In this document: one piece after another, positions 1 to 9,101 of the stretch
Numbering within the stretch: the first letter of the stretch is position 1
How the letters are laid out: the number at the start of each line of letters is the position of its first letter
Source: Saccoglossus kowalevskii
Lineage: Eukaryota; Hemichordata; Enteropneusta; Harrimaniidae
Direction of reading: 5' to 3'
Assembly (NCBI RefSeq): GCF_000003605.2
Contig: NW_003116954.1
Location: forward strand, 232,580-253,027
Length of the DNA: 20,448 bases
Notes under the pieces: model-generated
The model's database searches: none
Seen by the model: the letters and a program-made list of their open reading frames with translations, nothing else
Told to the model about the DNA's origin: nothing
Translations under genes and position numbers: made by a program

Positions 1-1075
1 GATTAGTTTGTTCTACTGGGATTAGTTTGTTCTACTGGAATTAGTTTGTTCTGTTGGGATTAGTTTGTTCTACTGGAATTAGTTTGTTCTATTGGGATTA
101 GTTTGTTCTACTGGGATTAGTTTGTTCTACTGGGATTAGTTTGTTCTACTGGAATTAGTTTGTTCTGTTGGGATTAGTTTGTTCTACTGGAATTAGTTTG
201 TTCTATTGGGATTAGTTTGTTCTACTGGGATTAGTTTGTTCTACTGGAATTAGTTTGTTCTACTGGAATTAGTTTGTTCTATTGGGATTAGTTTGTTCTA
301 CTGGGATTAGTTCGTTCTACGAGATTAGTTTGTTCTACGAGATTAGTTTGTTCTACGAGATTAGTTTGTTCTACGAGATTAGTTTGTTCTACTGGAATTA
401 GTTTGTTCTACTGGGATTAGTTTGTTCTACTAGGATTAGCTTGTTATGCTGGAATCAGTTTGTTCTACGGGATTAGTTGTTCTACTTGGATTAGTTTGTC
501 CTACCTATATTGTGATTAGTTTGTTCTACTGGGATTAGTTGTTTCTACTGGAATTAGTTTGTTCCACGGGATTAGTTTGTTCTACTGGGATTAGTTTGTT
601 CTACTGGGATTAGTTTGTTCTACTGGGATTAGTTTGTTCCACGGGATTAGTTTGTTCTACGGGATTAGTTTGTTCTACTGGGATTAGTTTGTCCTGCATG
701 ATTAGTTTGTTCTACTGAGATTAGTTTGTTCTACGGGATTAGTTTGTCCTACCCATATTGGTATCAGTTTATTGTACTGGTATTAGTTTGTTCCACGAGA
801 TTAGTTTGTTCTACGGGATTAGTTTGTTCTACTAGGATTAGTTTGTTCTACTTGGATTAGTTTGTTCTACTGGAATTAGTTTGTTCTACGGGATTAGTTT
901 GTTCTACTGAGATTAGTTTGTTCTACTGAGATTAGTCTGTTCTACTGGGATTAGTTTGTTCAACTGGGATTATTTTTTCCTATTAGGATTAGTTTGTCCT
1001 ACCTATATTGGTTAATCCTATAGGGATTAGGTATTTTTCCATTAGGATTAGTTTGTCTTATTAGGATTAGTTATC
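1..1075. repeat. 19-bp minisatellite array (left edge cut by window)
   Basis: The stretch is made of head-to-tail copies of a 19-bp unit, GATTAGTTTGTTCTACTGG, with frequent variants at unit base 1 (g/a) and in the triplet act/gtt/att. From about 310 onward an 18-bp form ending in TCTACGA appears, and several interspersed units are interrupted by CCTAYATTG-type inserts. The copies decay towards 1000-1075, where only the ATTAG core is recognisable. The left end is the window edge, so the true array is longer. No coding potential is visible. The array contains ATTAGTTTG rather than TTAGGG repeats, so it is not telomeric. Confidence 0.97.
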
Positions 1076-1980
1076 CGAATAACCCATTGAATAACTCTAA
1101 GTGAACACACACTTTCTAAAACATTTCTCTTTCACGTTCATTATTTGTTGACATTGCACGTAAATAATGGCCGAACTTGCCAAATATGTTTCTCTTCTCA
1201 AATCAGATTTATGTATACATGTAAGGCTTGGACAGATTTTCTTATGTTAAGCATGAATATGAATTAATAAAACATAATTATGACATTACAAATATACATA
1301 AACTGTACATCAGTATCCACACAAAGTGAGTGTTCGGTGAGCTAGCAGACAACACAACGCATAAATGCCGAGCTATCGATAACCGAAGTGCAAACTCCAT
1401 AACTGAAGCACTTAGAAACAATTACAAATCAGCATCCAGAATTTCATTTCAAATGATAAAATAACGTTGAGGGCAGTATAACCAAACAGAAACGGCATAT
1501 GATATACAAAACAAAAATGTAACGTCACTCTTGTACAAGCGACTCGTGTTGTGCACACATTAACTAACGTCTTATGTGACGTAGAAAACTGCTCCCCGGT
1601 CCAATGAGCCCTAATCGAGAATTCGGAATTAAATCGCGCATGATGTCACAGTAGATTGCGGGAGCCACCCACTGTGGGACGAGTACTGGAGACATACATT
1701 GACAAGACGTAAATTCACAATTTGTATATTATGTAGTTTCTAAATTATAAGTATACACGTCAATTGTTAAGCATTATACCCGAAATACTAGTATTGATAT
1801 TCAGACGTAACAAATGTGCTCGCAGTGCAAATGGGACCGATTTTACAACAGGTCGTCCGTGAGCCCGTGTGCCTCAGCTTTTCGTAAGTTGAATATACAC
1901 GCTAGTTAGTTGTCCACGAGAAAAAATTTACATACGTACGTACGTACGGATACCTGAATGATATTCTATTCATATGGTGA
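1076..1980. other. Non-coding spacer with promoter-like motifs
   Basis: No convincing gene is seen. Around 1570-1660 the DNA is less AT-rich and carries a CRE-like TGTGACGTAG, a CCAAT box in GGTCCAATGAG and a second CRE-like GATGTCACAG. This could be a regulatory patch, but no first exon can be attached to it. A 16-bp (TACG)4 run, palindromic as DNA, lies at 1933-1948. Confidence 0.4.
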
Positions 1981-2830
1981 GGTGGTAAAAGATCGTAAAA
2001 TCTACGACAAAATATTAGGCAATACAAAGAGGAGCGGTGTGCGTGTGACCGGGAATGGTCTGTTGGCACGAGGTAGTGGCCGGGATTGGACGGAGACAAA
2101 GGGATAATGTCTGGTGAGGCGGTAAAAGATCTCAAAGGCGGGGATAGAATAGTAGGCAATACGAGAAAGCCGGGAAGAGCAGAGAGATCGGAGTGCGAGG
2201 GAATGAGGATAATGTTGTGTGAGGTTTTGAGGAGAGGACATTGTCGGTTGAGGCGGCAAAATATCACGAGGACTGGATAGAATAATAGGCGATACAAAAA
2301 GTAGCTGTCATCGAATGGGAAACTTGAGGTGGTATAAGATCGCAAGTGGGCGGTTTGCGAGAGCGAGTGGCCGGGAAGGGGCGTTGGTTCTAGGGGTAGG
2401 TCGGGAGGGGATGCAGGCAAGAAGGTAATGTCGAGTGAGATGGTAAAAGATCGCAAAGGCCGGTAAAGACGAGAGGGTAATGTAGGGTGAGTCAGTAAAA
2501 GACAGTAAAACTACAGCAAAAATAGTGATAGAAAGAAGTGGCCGGGAATTGGCTGTTGGTGCAAGAGTGAGGCCGAGAGGGGCCAGACTCAAAAGTGCAA
2601 TGTCGGTTGCAAAGGCCTGGCATAGTATAGTAGGTAATACAAGGAGGCCGTGAGGGGCGTGCGACTGAAAGTGGCCAGAGGAGGCTGTTAGCATGAGGGA
2701 TAAGCTGAGAGGGACAGTATAGTAGGTGACAGAATAATGTTGGGTGAGGTGGTAAAATAGCGTAAAGGCGTAGATAGAATAGTTTTGCCGTTGAGTCAGT
2801 TGCAGTAAGATGCTGAGGCTGCAATGAATA
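1980..2830. repeat. Degenerate ~135-bp tandem repeat, G/A-rich on plus strand
   Basis: The same sentence-like blocks recur in order: a GGTGGTAAAAGATCG block (near 1977, 2118, 2251, 2329, 2439, 2748), an ATAGTAGGCAATACAAAGAGG block (near 2013, 2148, 2630), a GTGGCCGGGAAT block with CTGTTGGCACGAGG, and a GATAATGTYGGGTGAG block. The spacing between the first copies is about 135 bp; later copies are shortened or rearranged. The minus strand is C/T-rich and poor in stops, so it shows several long open frames. Their translations repeat the same Leu/Pro/Ser/Tyr-rich phrases in different frames, which points to repeat shadow and not to protein. Family unknown. Confidence 0.8.
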
Positions 2831-2970
2831 GAGAAATTACGTATTCTTAGGATAAATAAATATATGAGACATATAAATAAAAATATATGAGGCGGTACAT
2901 TAAATTTGTATTATCCCTGGACCTGAGCATAGTGCTACTTTTATACCACTGTCAATTTATTCATCTGCAG

Positions 2971-3431
2971 AGGGTAGTGATATTAGTTGGAGTGGCAAAT
3001 TTGACACTACATCAAAGAATCGTTCAGTTTTCCCACATGTCCCAACTAAAGCCATTGCCCCATTAGATTATCTGTACAAGTGGGAACATCACTACTGTAA
3101 GTTTTTGGTGATAAACCAGAGTGTAAAGGAGACCAAGTGCCATATGATTCATTTCCGTTGAAATGCCCAAATGTGCCATTCTTGTGCAAGAAAGAATGTC
3201 TATTCCTAGGAGGCGGCACAGTGTTACATAAATTGGCAAGAGGTTATGAAGTCAGAAAGTTAGACAATAGTACACATATCTATTAGAGGGCGCTGTCTTA
3301 CACACTCGATATGGTATCCACATAAGTTGCATTATTCTGATTTAACAGGTGCTGCTGAAGTTTCTGCGTTTAAGGCTGCACTCGATGGAACAATACAAGA
3401 ATTTGCTGGCCATCAGAATTTTGTTTTATGA
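2971..3431 (+). CDS. Candidate two-exon 3' gene end (unidentified; may be pseudogene)
   Basis: Not recognised. Exon-like segment A (2971-3096) follows a good acceptor (TTCATCTGCAG) and ends at a strong donor (CT|GTAAGT). Segment B (3349-3431) follows a good acceptor (TGATTTAACAG) and runs to a TGA at 3429-3431. Joining them keeps one frame: the split codon T|GT gives Cys. The result is 41 + 1 + 26 residues without a stop. The joined product starts GSDISWSGKFDTTS, passes PHVPTKAIAPLDYLYKWEHHYC and ends QEFAGHQNFVL. Composition is protein-like and not low-complexity. No domain is recognised, and upstream exons would have to lie to the left, beyond the tandem repeat. Alternatives are a decayed gene or coincidence. 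Confidence 0.3.
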
Positions 3432-3789
3432 GGAGAGGAAATGCACTGAACAGGAGCATGCAAACATCGGATCTTGTGATTGAATGGGACAAAATTAGTT
3501 TGAACCACTGATGTCTAGGTAACTTGACGTTTTATGGCCTCGATAGAAGAGCAGTCAACCAATGACACAAGGCACAGATGCACAAATATAATGTGTGTTC
3601 TCAGTATGATAAACTGAAACAGCTACTTATGAACGATCATCCCCTTCACAGGGTCATTTACAGTCTGGTCGAGAGGATCAACTAAGTAACCAATCAAGCT
3701 CCATCTTAGAAGTGCACCAGACTCGGATTCATCAGCCTTTTCTTAGACTCCTTAGACTCTTTAAGTGTTCATATGAGCCGCAAAAGTGA
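3432..3789. other. No feature seen
   Basis: AT-rich single-copy-looking sequence downstream of the candidate terminal exon. No clear plus-strand poly(A) signal, gene or repeat is visible. Confidence 0.4.
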
Positions 3790-4120
3790 ATAATACACGC
3801 TCATGTGTTGGTAACAATCGTATATTGATAAATAACAGCTCCCGACAACTATGTAATACATGCTACTATTTTGGTACCAATCCTATATCGAATATTAACA
3901 GATCCCGGCAACTAATATGGAATGTATCCGATTCCATATTGCTACTATGTTGGTACCAATCCTATATCGAATATTATCAGATCCCAACAACTGAATAATA
4001 CATACTACTATTTTGATACCATCCCTATAGTGAAGTATAACAGCTCCCGATAATTAAGTTAGATATGAGACGATTTTGGTACCGTTTCTATAGTGAAATA
4101 TAACAGCTCATGACAACTTA
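3790..4120. repeat. Degenerate tandem repeat, about 5 copies of 62-77 bp
   Basis: Five successive units share the order 'AATACATRCTACTATTTTGGTACC', 'AATCCTATATCGAATAT', 'AACAGATCCCGACAACT'. They start near 3790, 3852, 3915, 3992 and 4055. The third unit is longer because it contains a small inverted repeat (ATATGGAAT / ATTCCATAT, 3915-3939). A 70-codon open frame over the first copies is a repeat shadow. Copies differ by roughly 15-25 per cent, so the array is old. Confidence 0.85.
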
Positions 4121-4394
4121 TTGTCGAATGTAGTTAATATATGCGCTTACTCATTAGCGGCATTCAATTGCCTCTATTGGCACCTCCTAGGCCGTTCGGT
4201 ACCAAAGTACGGTAGTAGCAAATACCAAAATAGTGGCCTAAAATACGTTCAATAACGTGCATTGGCAACTATGGCATATGCTCGAAAACTTGAAACTTGA
4301 TAATTGTCTATTCGACAAAACTCGGTCGGTGCGTCCCATGCCCTCTAACGACAGCGACGTATAACACAGAACATACATGAATAATGTAATGTAA

Positions 4395-4400
4395 TTTATT
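4395..4400 (-). promoter_or_regulatory. Candidate poly(A) signal of the LDLa gene
   Basis: TTTATT on the plus strand reads AATAAA on the gene's strand, about 325 bp after the stop codon. A GU-rich stretch (TGTATGTTCTGTG on the minus strand) follows within 15-30 bp, as expected downstream of a cleavage site. It is the first AATAAA seen after the stop. Inference only. Confidence 0.35.
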
Positions 4401-4723
4401 GGACCAATACTGTAACAATACAATACAATACAATATATATGTATATAATACATAACATAATATAATTCAATATAAATATGCAGATTAGTACCTAGAAAAC
4501 AAATAAATAATATTGTAATACTGTTAACAGTTTGACAACGTTGGTGTTAAATATCTTATCATAAAATATACATATTTACATGATTAGTAAATGACTTCTT
4601 GTATATTGACAGATAACGCCCGTTCGTGTAAGAGTATAACGGATACTTGATTATCTGCATCTCGAAAAAACAATACCGCAAAAGTTGAAATACAATCTCG
4701 AGATTGCAATGATATCGCGAGAA

Positions 4724-6386
4724 TTAAAATAGATCGACTCCTGGCATTTCAGTGATTTGTCCATGGTGTTGCAGGGTGCAGTTCTCTGATTGGATAGTTT
4801 CACAGTCGGCTTCATCGCTGAGATCGGCACAGTTATATACACCATCACACCGACGACACTCTTCAATGCACATACCGTTGTCACATTGGTACTTGTTCAG
4901 TAGGCTCCCGTCACTGAAATATTTTCCAATAAATCCGTTGTCACAATAACCTGTTATAAAATACATAGTATAAGTAAAATGCGATAATACATTCATATCT
5001 TATCAAGAACGGTGTTAATTGTGTTAAAGGTCAATCATATTCATTTCAATTTCTTTCAGGCGTCGTCAACAAAATTTTAGTTTGGTAAGCGAGGGCATTG
5101 GAGATGTTACTTGTAAAAACACTATTAATTTTTTTTTAATTTAGCTATTTTTGCTGATAAGTAAAATTTGGCCAAATTAAATCCATATGAACATGTAAAA
5201 ACACACACAAATAAAATTCTATGTTTTCCTGCCAAGTACATAAACTTAAAATCCAGTGAAATTGCCCAAAACTTAAATTAAATGCAGTGAAAATGAATTA
5301 TTTCAGATTATTATATTTTCAGTGAATTTGGGGAAAGTGATTTCAAAATGTTCTGCTGGGGACTTCATGAAAACTTCGAGTGAACATTGTGATTTGGCAT
5401 TAAAGCGGGAGGGTCGTCACCTGCGCACGCGCGGGAATTGAGTCCCAACCGACGATAACACACGCTAAAAACGCAAAGGCTCATGGGTAGACGCTTGTTT
5501 ATAAACAATGACACGCTATGGCCATCTGACGCATGCGTAGGTGACGACTCCCCCTCTTTAAGCGGTGCGGTTCCTGTTGTTTGGTTGTTCCAGGCAACAT
5601 ATTTACATGTTCGAAATGTATAATTCGCTCACTGATATGAAAGAATAAATACACATTACTAATAATATACATAGTGATCAGATTGGTGCAACTATCCCCC
5701 TTACTTTGAAATTGTTCAGCGCATTCATCCGCCAGTTCATCAGATCCATCTTGGCAATCTACTATGCTGTCACAGTGCCAGTCAGGTCGGACACAGTGCT
5801 GAGCTGGGTTCTCCCATCTCACACATTCAAATGGAGGATCTCCGAAGTGACGTGACAAAGAAAAACACGAATCCACTGTGTATGAATAAGACAATGTGTG
5901 TTATGCAGAATACTAGTGACGATGAGGAAATGAGGAGAGGATGAACATGATAAAAATAATTTTATGCGACAATGAAACTTTGACGAAAATCGAAAAAATT
6001 AAGGGCGGTGGTCGTCGTGCAGAGCGTGTCCGAGAGTGTTTCACACTCGTTGTGTACGTCACTTTGAATCCAATATTCATACAGCATGCATCGCGACGAC
6101 CACCGTCCTTTAACTTCGATCGATTTCTGGCGAACCATTCCTAATTGTTAGCAATTACACGATTTTAAACAAATATTTACGTCAGAAAATGAAGGTATTT
6201 CCACACTTTACATGTATTTTTCCAATGGAAACGACGGATTAAAAACAAACCAGGACTTCATGCTGAACAAATTACTAATAACTATTTAGTGTTTATATGA
6301 TACTACTTACAGATGGTTGGAATAGAAAACGCCACATTGACACACACTAGCACCAAAACAGCGATTGACATCGGACTGATATTCAT
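4724..6386 (-). CDS. Small secreted protein with two LDL-receptor class A domains (three exons)
   Basis: Coding exons are 6311-6386, 5705-5875 and 4724-4950, all with GT-AG junctions. Phases match: split Leu26 (T|TG) and split Ser83 (A|GT). The total is 157 residues. Residues 1-21 form a hydrophobic signal peptide (MNISPMSIAVLVLVCVNVAF), so the product should be secreted. LDLa domain 1 has Cys 29, 43, 53, 60, 66 and 77 with the calcium-cage signature DCQDGSDE. LDLa domain 2 has Cys 85, 105, 110, 117, 123 and 132 with NCADLSDE. Two extra cysteines (114, 140) could form a seventh disulfide. N139-C-T is a possible glycosylation site. There is no transmembrane helix or EGF/propeller module, so this is not a full lipoprotein receptor. 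LDLa modules bind ligands calcium-dependently; the partner here is unknown. The ATG at 6386 is chosen because it opens the signal peptide. Both introns hold MITEs. Confidence 0.85.
5400..5561. mobile_element. TTAA-flanked MITE, copy 1 (LDLa intron 2)
   Basis: The element is bounded by TTAA on both sides. Its ends are inverted repeats: AGCGGGAGGGTCGTCACC on the left against AGAGGGGGAGTCGTCACC read inward from the right, followed on both sides by TGCGCA-like bases. The interior has a perfect 14-bp palindrome, TTGTTTATAAACAA, and no reading frame. It is about 90 per cent identical over most of its length to the copy at 15053-15193, with an extra ~20 bp near the left end. The TTAA boundary and AG terminus suggest a Kolobok- or piggyBac-type transposase; the family is inferred, not shown. 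It lies in the second intron (4951-5704) of the LDLa gene. Confidence 0.85.
5999..6113. mobile_element. Short TTAA-bounded inverted-repeat element (LDLa intron 1)
   Basis: TTAA occurs at 5999-6002 and 6110-6113. The inner ends are GGGCGGTGGTCGTCG on the left and, read inward from the right, AGGACGGTGGTCGTCG, differing by one substitution and one single-base indel. The inverted similarity may extend outward to an AATCGA motif, so the exact boundary and duplication are less certain than for the other copies. The GTCGTC terminal motif resembles that of the elements at 5400, 8208 and 15053. At 115 bp it has no coding capacity. It sits in the first intron (5876-6310) of the LDLa gene. Confidence 0.65.
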
Positions 6387-7135
6387 GGTCAATAACTTGA
6401 ACGATCTTCAACTTTTATCTGTATTGGATAAAAATATAAATGTCAATGAAACGGTAATATGAAATATGGTGTTATACTAATATGAACAAAATGATCCCTG
6501 TTAAAAAAAACGCTGAATATGCCTGCTACGTACCCTGATATCTTAAGGTCGTTTGTTGACGGGCAGGTACACTGTCTGATTGAATTCTGGTGCTGTGGGT
6601 GCCGTGTCGTCTCATTTTATAGTTTACTTGCAGCGGAACTCTGCGTCACGTCTTTCGGCAAATCGAGATTTTCACAGTTCGGCGAATACACGAAGTGGGT
6701 GTGTTTTACTGCTGTCGGTCACCTTTGTCAACGACTGTATCAATAACATTACTTTTTACTCTGGCCAACCAGCCAACGTAATCCATGTTATACTCCTGTC
6801 GGTTATCTTTGACCGTGATTTGTTCGCAATTGAAGTATATAGTAAATATAGCAACCCCTCATACGCCCATTGAGTCAACAACATAACGAAGGCATTTGTG
6901 TTTAAAATGTTTTATTTATACTAAACAATTCTTAATGACGTCAACATCGTTTATATTTTCATATCATACCAGTGAAAGTTTCTTCATATTGTACAAATTG
7001 ACAATTATGTGAGAATATTGGAGGGGGTGTGATGTGATTGGTGTATGATGTACAGGAAACCTTCAAGTATACTAGTATAATGAATACCTGGTATCCTCGA
7101 ATATTCGGACCACGGAATGTGGATCTGTTAGATAG
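6387..7135. other. Upstream flank of LDLa gene; no gene seen
   Basis: This should contain the 5' UTR and promoter of the minus-strand LDLa gene. On that strand an AT-rich TTTATATTTTTATCC lies about 55-65 bp before the ATG and a GATAAAAG about 25-30 bp before it. Either could act as a TATA element, but neither is decisive. Two overlapping plus-strand open frames (6519-6873) have no recognisable domain and look like chance. Confidence 0.4.
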
Positions 7136-7304
7136 TTTTGAGTCAGTGGCGGATCCAGAAAAATGTATGGGGGGGGGGCTTGGCTTAAAATTACTAGTAC
7201 GGAGCGTAAATCGCAGAGAAGCTATGCGTAATCCAGATGATATGAATCGTCATGCGTTTGGGGGGCATGCCCGCCCCCTCTCTGGATCCGCCACTGTTTT
7301 GAGT
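7136..7304. mobile_element. hAT-type MITE with perfect 8-bp target duplication
   Basis: The element proper is 7144-7296 (153 bp). Its terminal inverted repeats are CAGTGGCGGATCCAGA, identical over 16 bp at both ends. TTTTGAGT is present immediately outside each end (7136-7143 and 7297-7304) as an exact 8-bp target site duplication. CAG...CTG termini with an 8-bp duplication are the hallmark of hAT transposons. A 10-bp G run sits near the left end. No transposase is encoded. The open frame that crosses it is spurious. Confidence 0.95.
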
Positions 7305-8207
7305 TGAAACATTATGTATCAGTTCTTAGTAAAACACAGCACAATTGTAAACGAAGTTGAAATAAAAACAGCAAAATACCCCCACCCATCCAATCCAACC
7401 TGAAATAAGGGTATATTTCCGGACCATGTGAAATCTAAACTCAACTGATGACTCTCTGGGCTAACGTGTTTACGGCCACCGTGTATGGGACCCGCGGTCG
7501 ATTGTAAATTCACCCCGCCCGAAATTCAACGTCTCGTTACAACCTGCTATTTACTTTCATTTCCATTTGATGTGGGACTCGTAATACCGCACTTCCGGCT
7601 TACATGAGTGTGTGACTAACTACATCCAACGTATATGCGTTATACTCTATTTCCACCGTGTCTAAATCACGGTTCAATAAAGTTATATTACTGGTATTTT
7701 CCGTGTCACCGAGTCAAACGGTGTAGTAAGTCAGGAACTTCCTGGTGCAAGTTTCACGAAATGTCTTCTATTATGATGCAAAACAAATCCTTTTTCTGGC
7801 TACCAGTCTTTAGATACAAATACAAAAATACTACAACATCACAACTGTGGGTGAGCGAAGTTCATCTAATAATCCCAAATTTAAAATGCAAGATTGTTTA
7901 TTTCATTCATGAGATCCCAGTAATTGGCGACTGACTACAGGCTAGGCAAGGTCATCACGCCGGTCATCGCGTCACCACAATACAATACGAGTGGTAGGGA
8001 ATCCCATTACTAAACTTGCATGTTGCAAATTCAGTAATCAAAGGTAGAACATTACCGAGGGGGGGGGGGTAATTCTGTTTTATAGAATTTGATCGAAACT
8101 TTCCAACATTTAGGGTAGATTCCGATCGGTGATTTTGTCAACATTTCATAAGTTGCACACTTTTAAAATTAATTCAAGACAATATTAAATTAATAGAACT
8201 TATATAT
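7305..8207. other. No gene seen
   Basis: Single-copy-looking DNA with slightly higher GC than the surroundings near 7430-7620. The open frames here (minus 7319-7513, plus 7635-7934) show no domain, signal peptide or splice context. An 11-bp G run lies at 8059-8069. Confidence 0.4.
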
Positions 8208-8458
8208 TTAAAGCGCGGTAGACGTCGCGCTGCGCATGTTCGATATTTGTGTTGATAAACATTGATTTTCCCACAATCCAATGCGCTCTTCAAATGGAAA
8301 TCACAAGTATGAGGTTTGACCTGAGCGCGACTTGCACTGATTACCGCCGGTGACTCCTTCGATACCTTCCAATCACATGAAAATTACCTGATTAAAGCTT
8401 GGAAACGTGTCAGTTCGTACTCGTTGATATGCGCAGCTCGACGACTACCGCGCTTTAA
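8208..8458. mobile_element. TTAA-flanked MITE, divergent subfamily (251 bp)
   Basis: TTAA lies at both boundaries (8208-8211 and 8455-8458). The inverted termini are AGCGCGGTAGACGTCGCGCT on the left and AGCGCGGTAGTCGTCGAGCT read inward from the right, followed by TGCGCAT on both sides. That is about 27 bp with two mismatches. The termini share the AGCG...CGTC plan of the elements at 5400 and 15053, and the interior holds a similar GATAAACATTG core, but the rest is different. It is therefore a related subfamily. Non-coding. Confidence 0.85.
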
Positions 8459-8811
8459 TTAACATATGGACATATTTTCCCTTAATGAAATTCGGCAGCA
8501 CATTCCATATATAGTTGCCTTTCCCGATAAAGTTTCCCTGAAACACGATGGAGCCGGGGGAAATATGTTTTTACTCATAAAATCTACGTAGAAGAAGAAG
8601 AATAATGCTTCATTGTTCAAGTTGGGCTTTATACACAGTATTTCCGAGTTTCTTAGAATAGCCACAAATAGGATTAAGTCAAGTTCTGGGAATATTACAA
8701 GATTTCTATGGATTTTATAAAGTTGGAGGAAATAGCTGATTAGTACAGACTGTACTAAGAAGAATCTACAGCAACTGGACTCAATTTCGGTCATTTAATT
8801 GGTGTTTGTAC

Positions 8812-9010
8812 TACTGTAAAAAACTTTATTTTCGCTCATTTCGATGAAGGAATGATTCAATGAAAATAAAATCCAGCGAATACACCTTTTTTCTATATTT
8901 TACATTCAACACGTCAAACTGAAAAACAGCTAAAATTAAATCCATAGAAAACACGCAAAAAGTCTATTCAGCGAAAATTAATTCCAGCAAAAATAAAGTA
9001 TTTTACGGTA
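8812..9010. mobile_element. Mariner-like MITE with TA boundaries
   Basis: The left end CTGTAAAAAACTTTATTTTC and the inward-read right end CCGTAAAATACTTTATTTTT match over about 23 bp with three mismatches, and continue GCT. TA flanks each end (8812-8813, 9009-9010), the target duplication used by Tc1/mariner elements. The interior repeats short motifs such as AAAATTAAATCCA and CAGCGAAAAT. Similar motifs near 5130-5330 may be an older relative. No frame encodes a transposase. Confidence 0.75.
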
Positions 9011-9074
9011 TAACATATCATGAATATTCATATTGTTTATTTCACAATTTCAACGGACAGTTACCGTGCATACA

Positions 9075-9101
9075 ATCATAGACCTTTCTAAGGTCTATGA
9101 T
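9075..9101. repeat. Perfect 12-bp inverted repeat, 3-nt loop
   Basis: ATCATAGACCTT is followed by TCT and then its exact reverse complement. A chance perfect 12-bp stem with a 3-nt loop is uncommon. It lies inside a 113-codon plus-strand open frame (9033-9374) that has no recognisable domain and is not supported as a gene. Confidence 0.8.

Noticed and set aside
1-1075. Telomeric or CRISPR array
   Set aside because: The unit has no spacers and is not TTAGGG; it is a simple head-to-tail minisatellite in a eukaryotic genome.
1902-2824. Overlapping minus-strand open frames of 184, 128, 110 and 85 codons
   Set aside because: They lie in a degenerate tandem repeat, and their translations repeat the same Leu/Pro/Ser phrases across different frames. 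No domain or splice context.
4752-4949. 65-codon plus-strand ORF
   Set aside because: Antisense shadow of the third LDLa exon.
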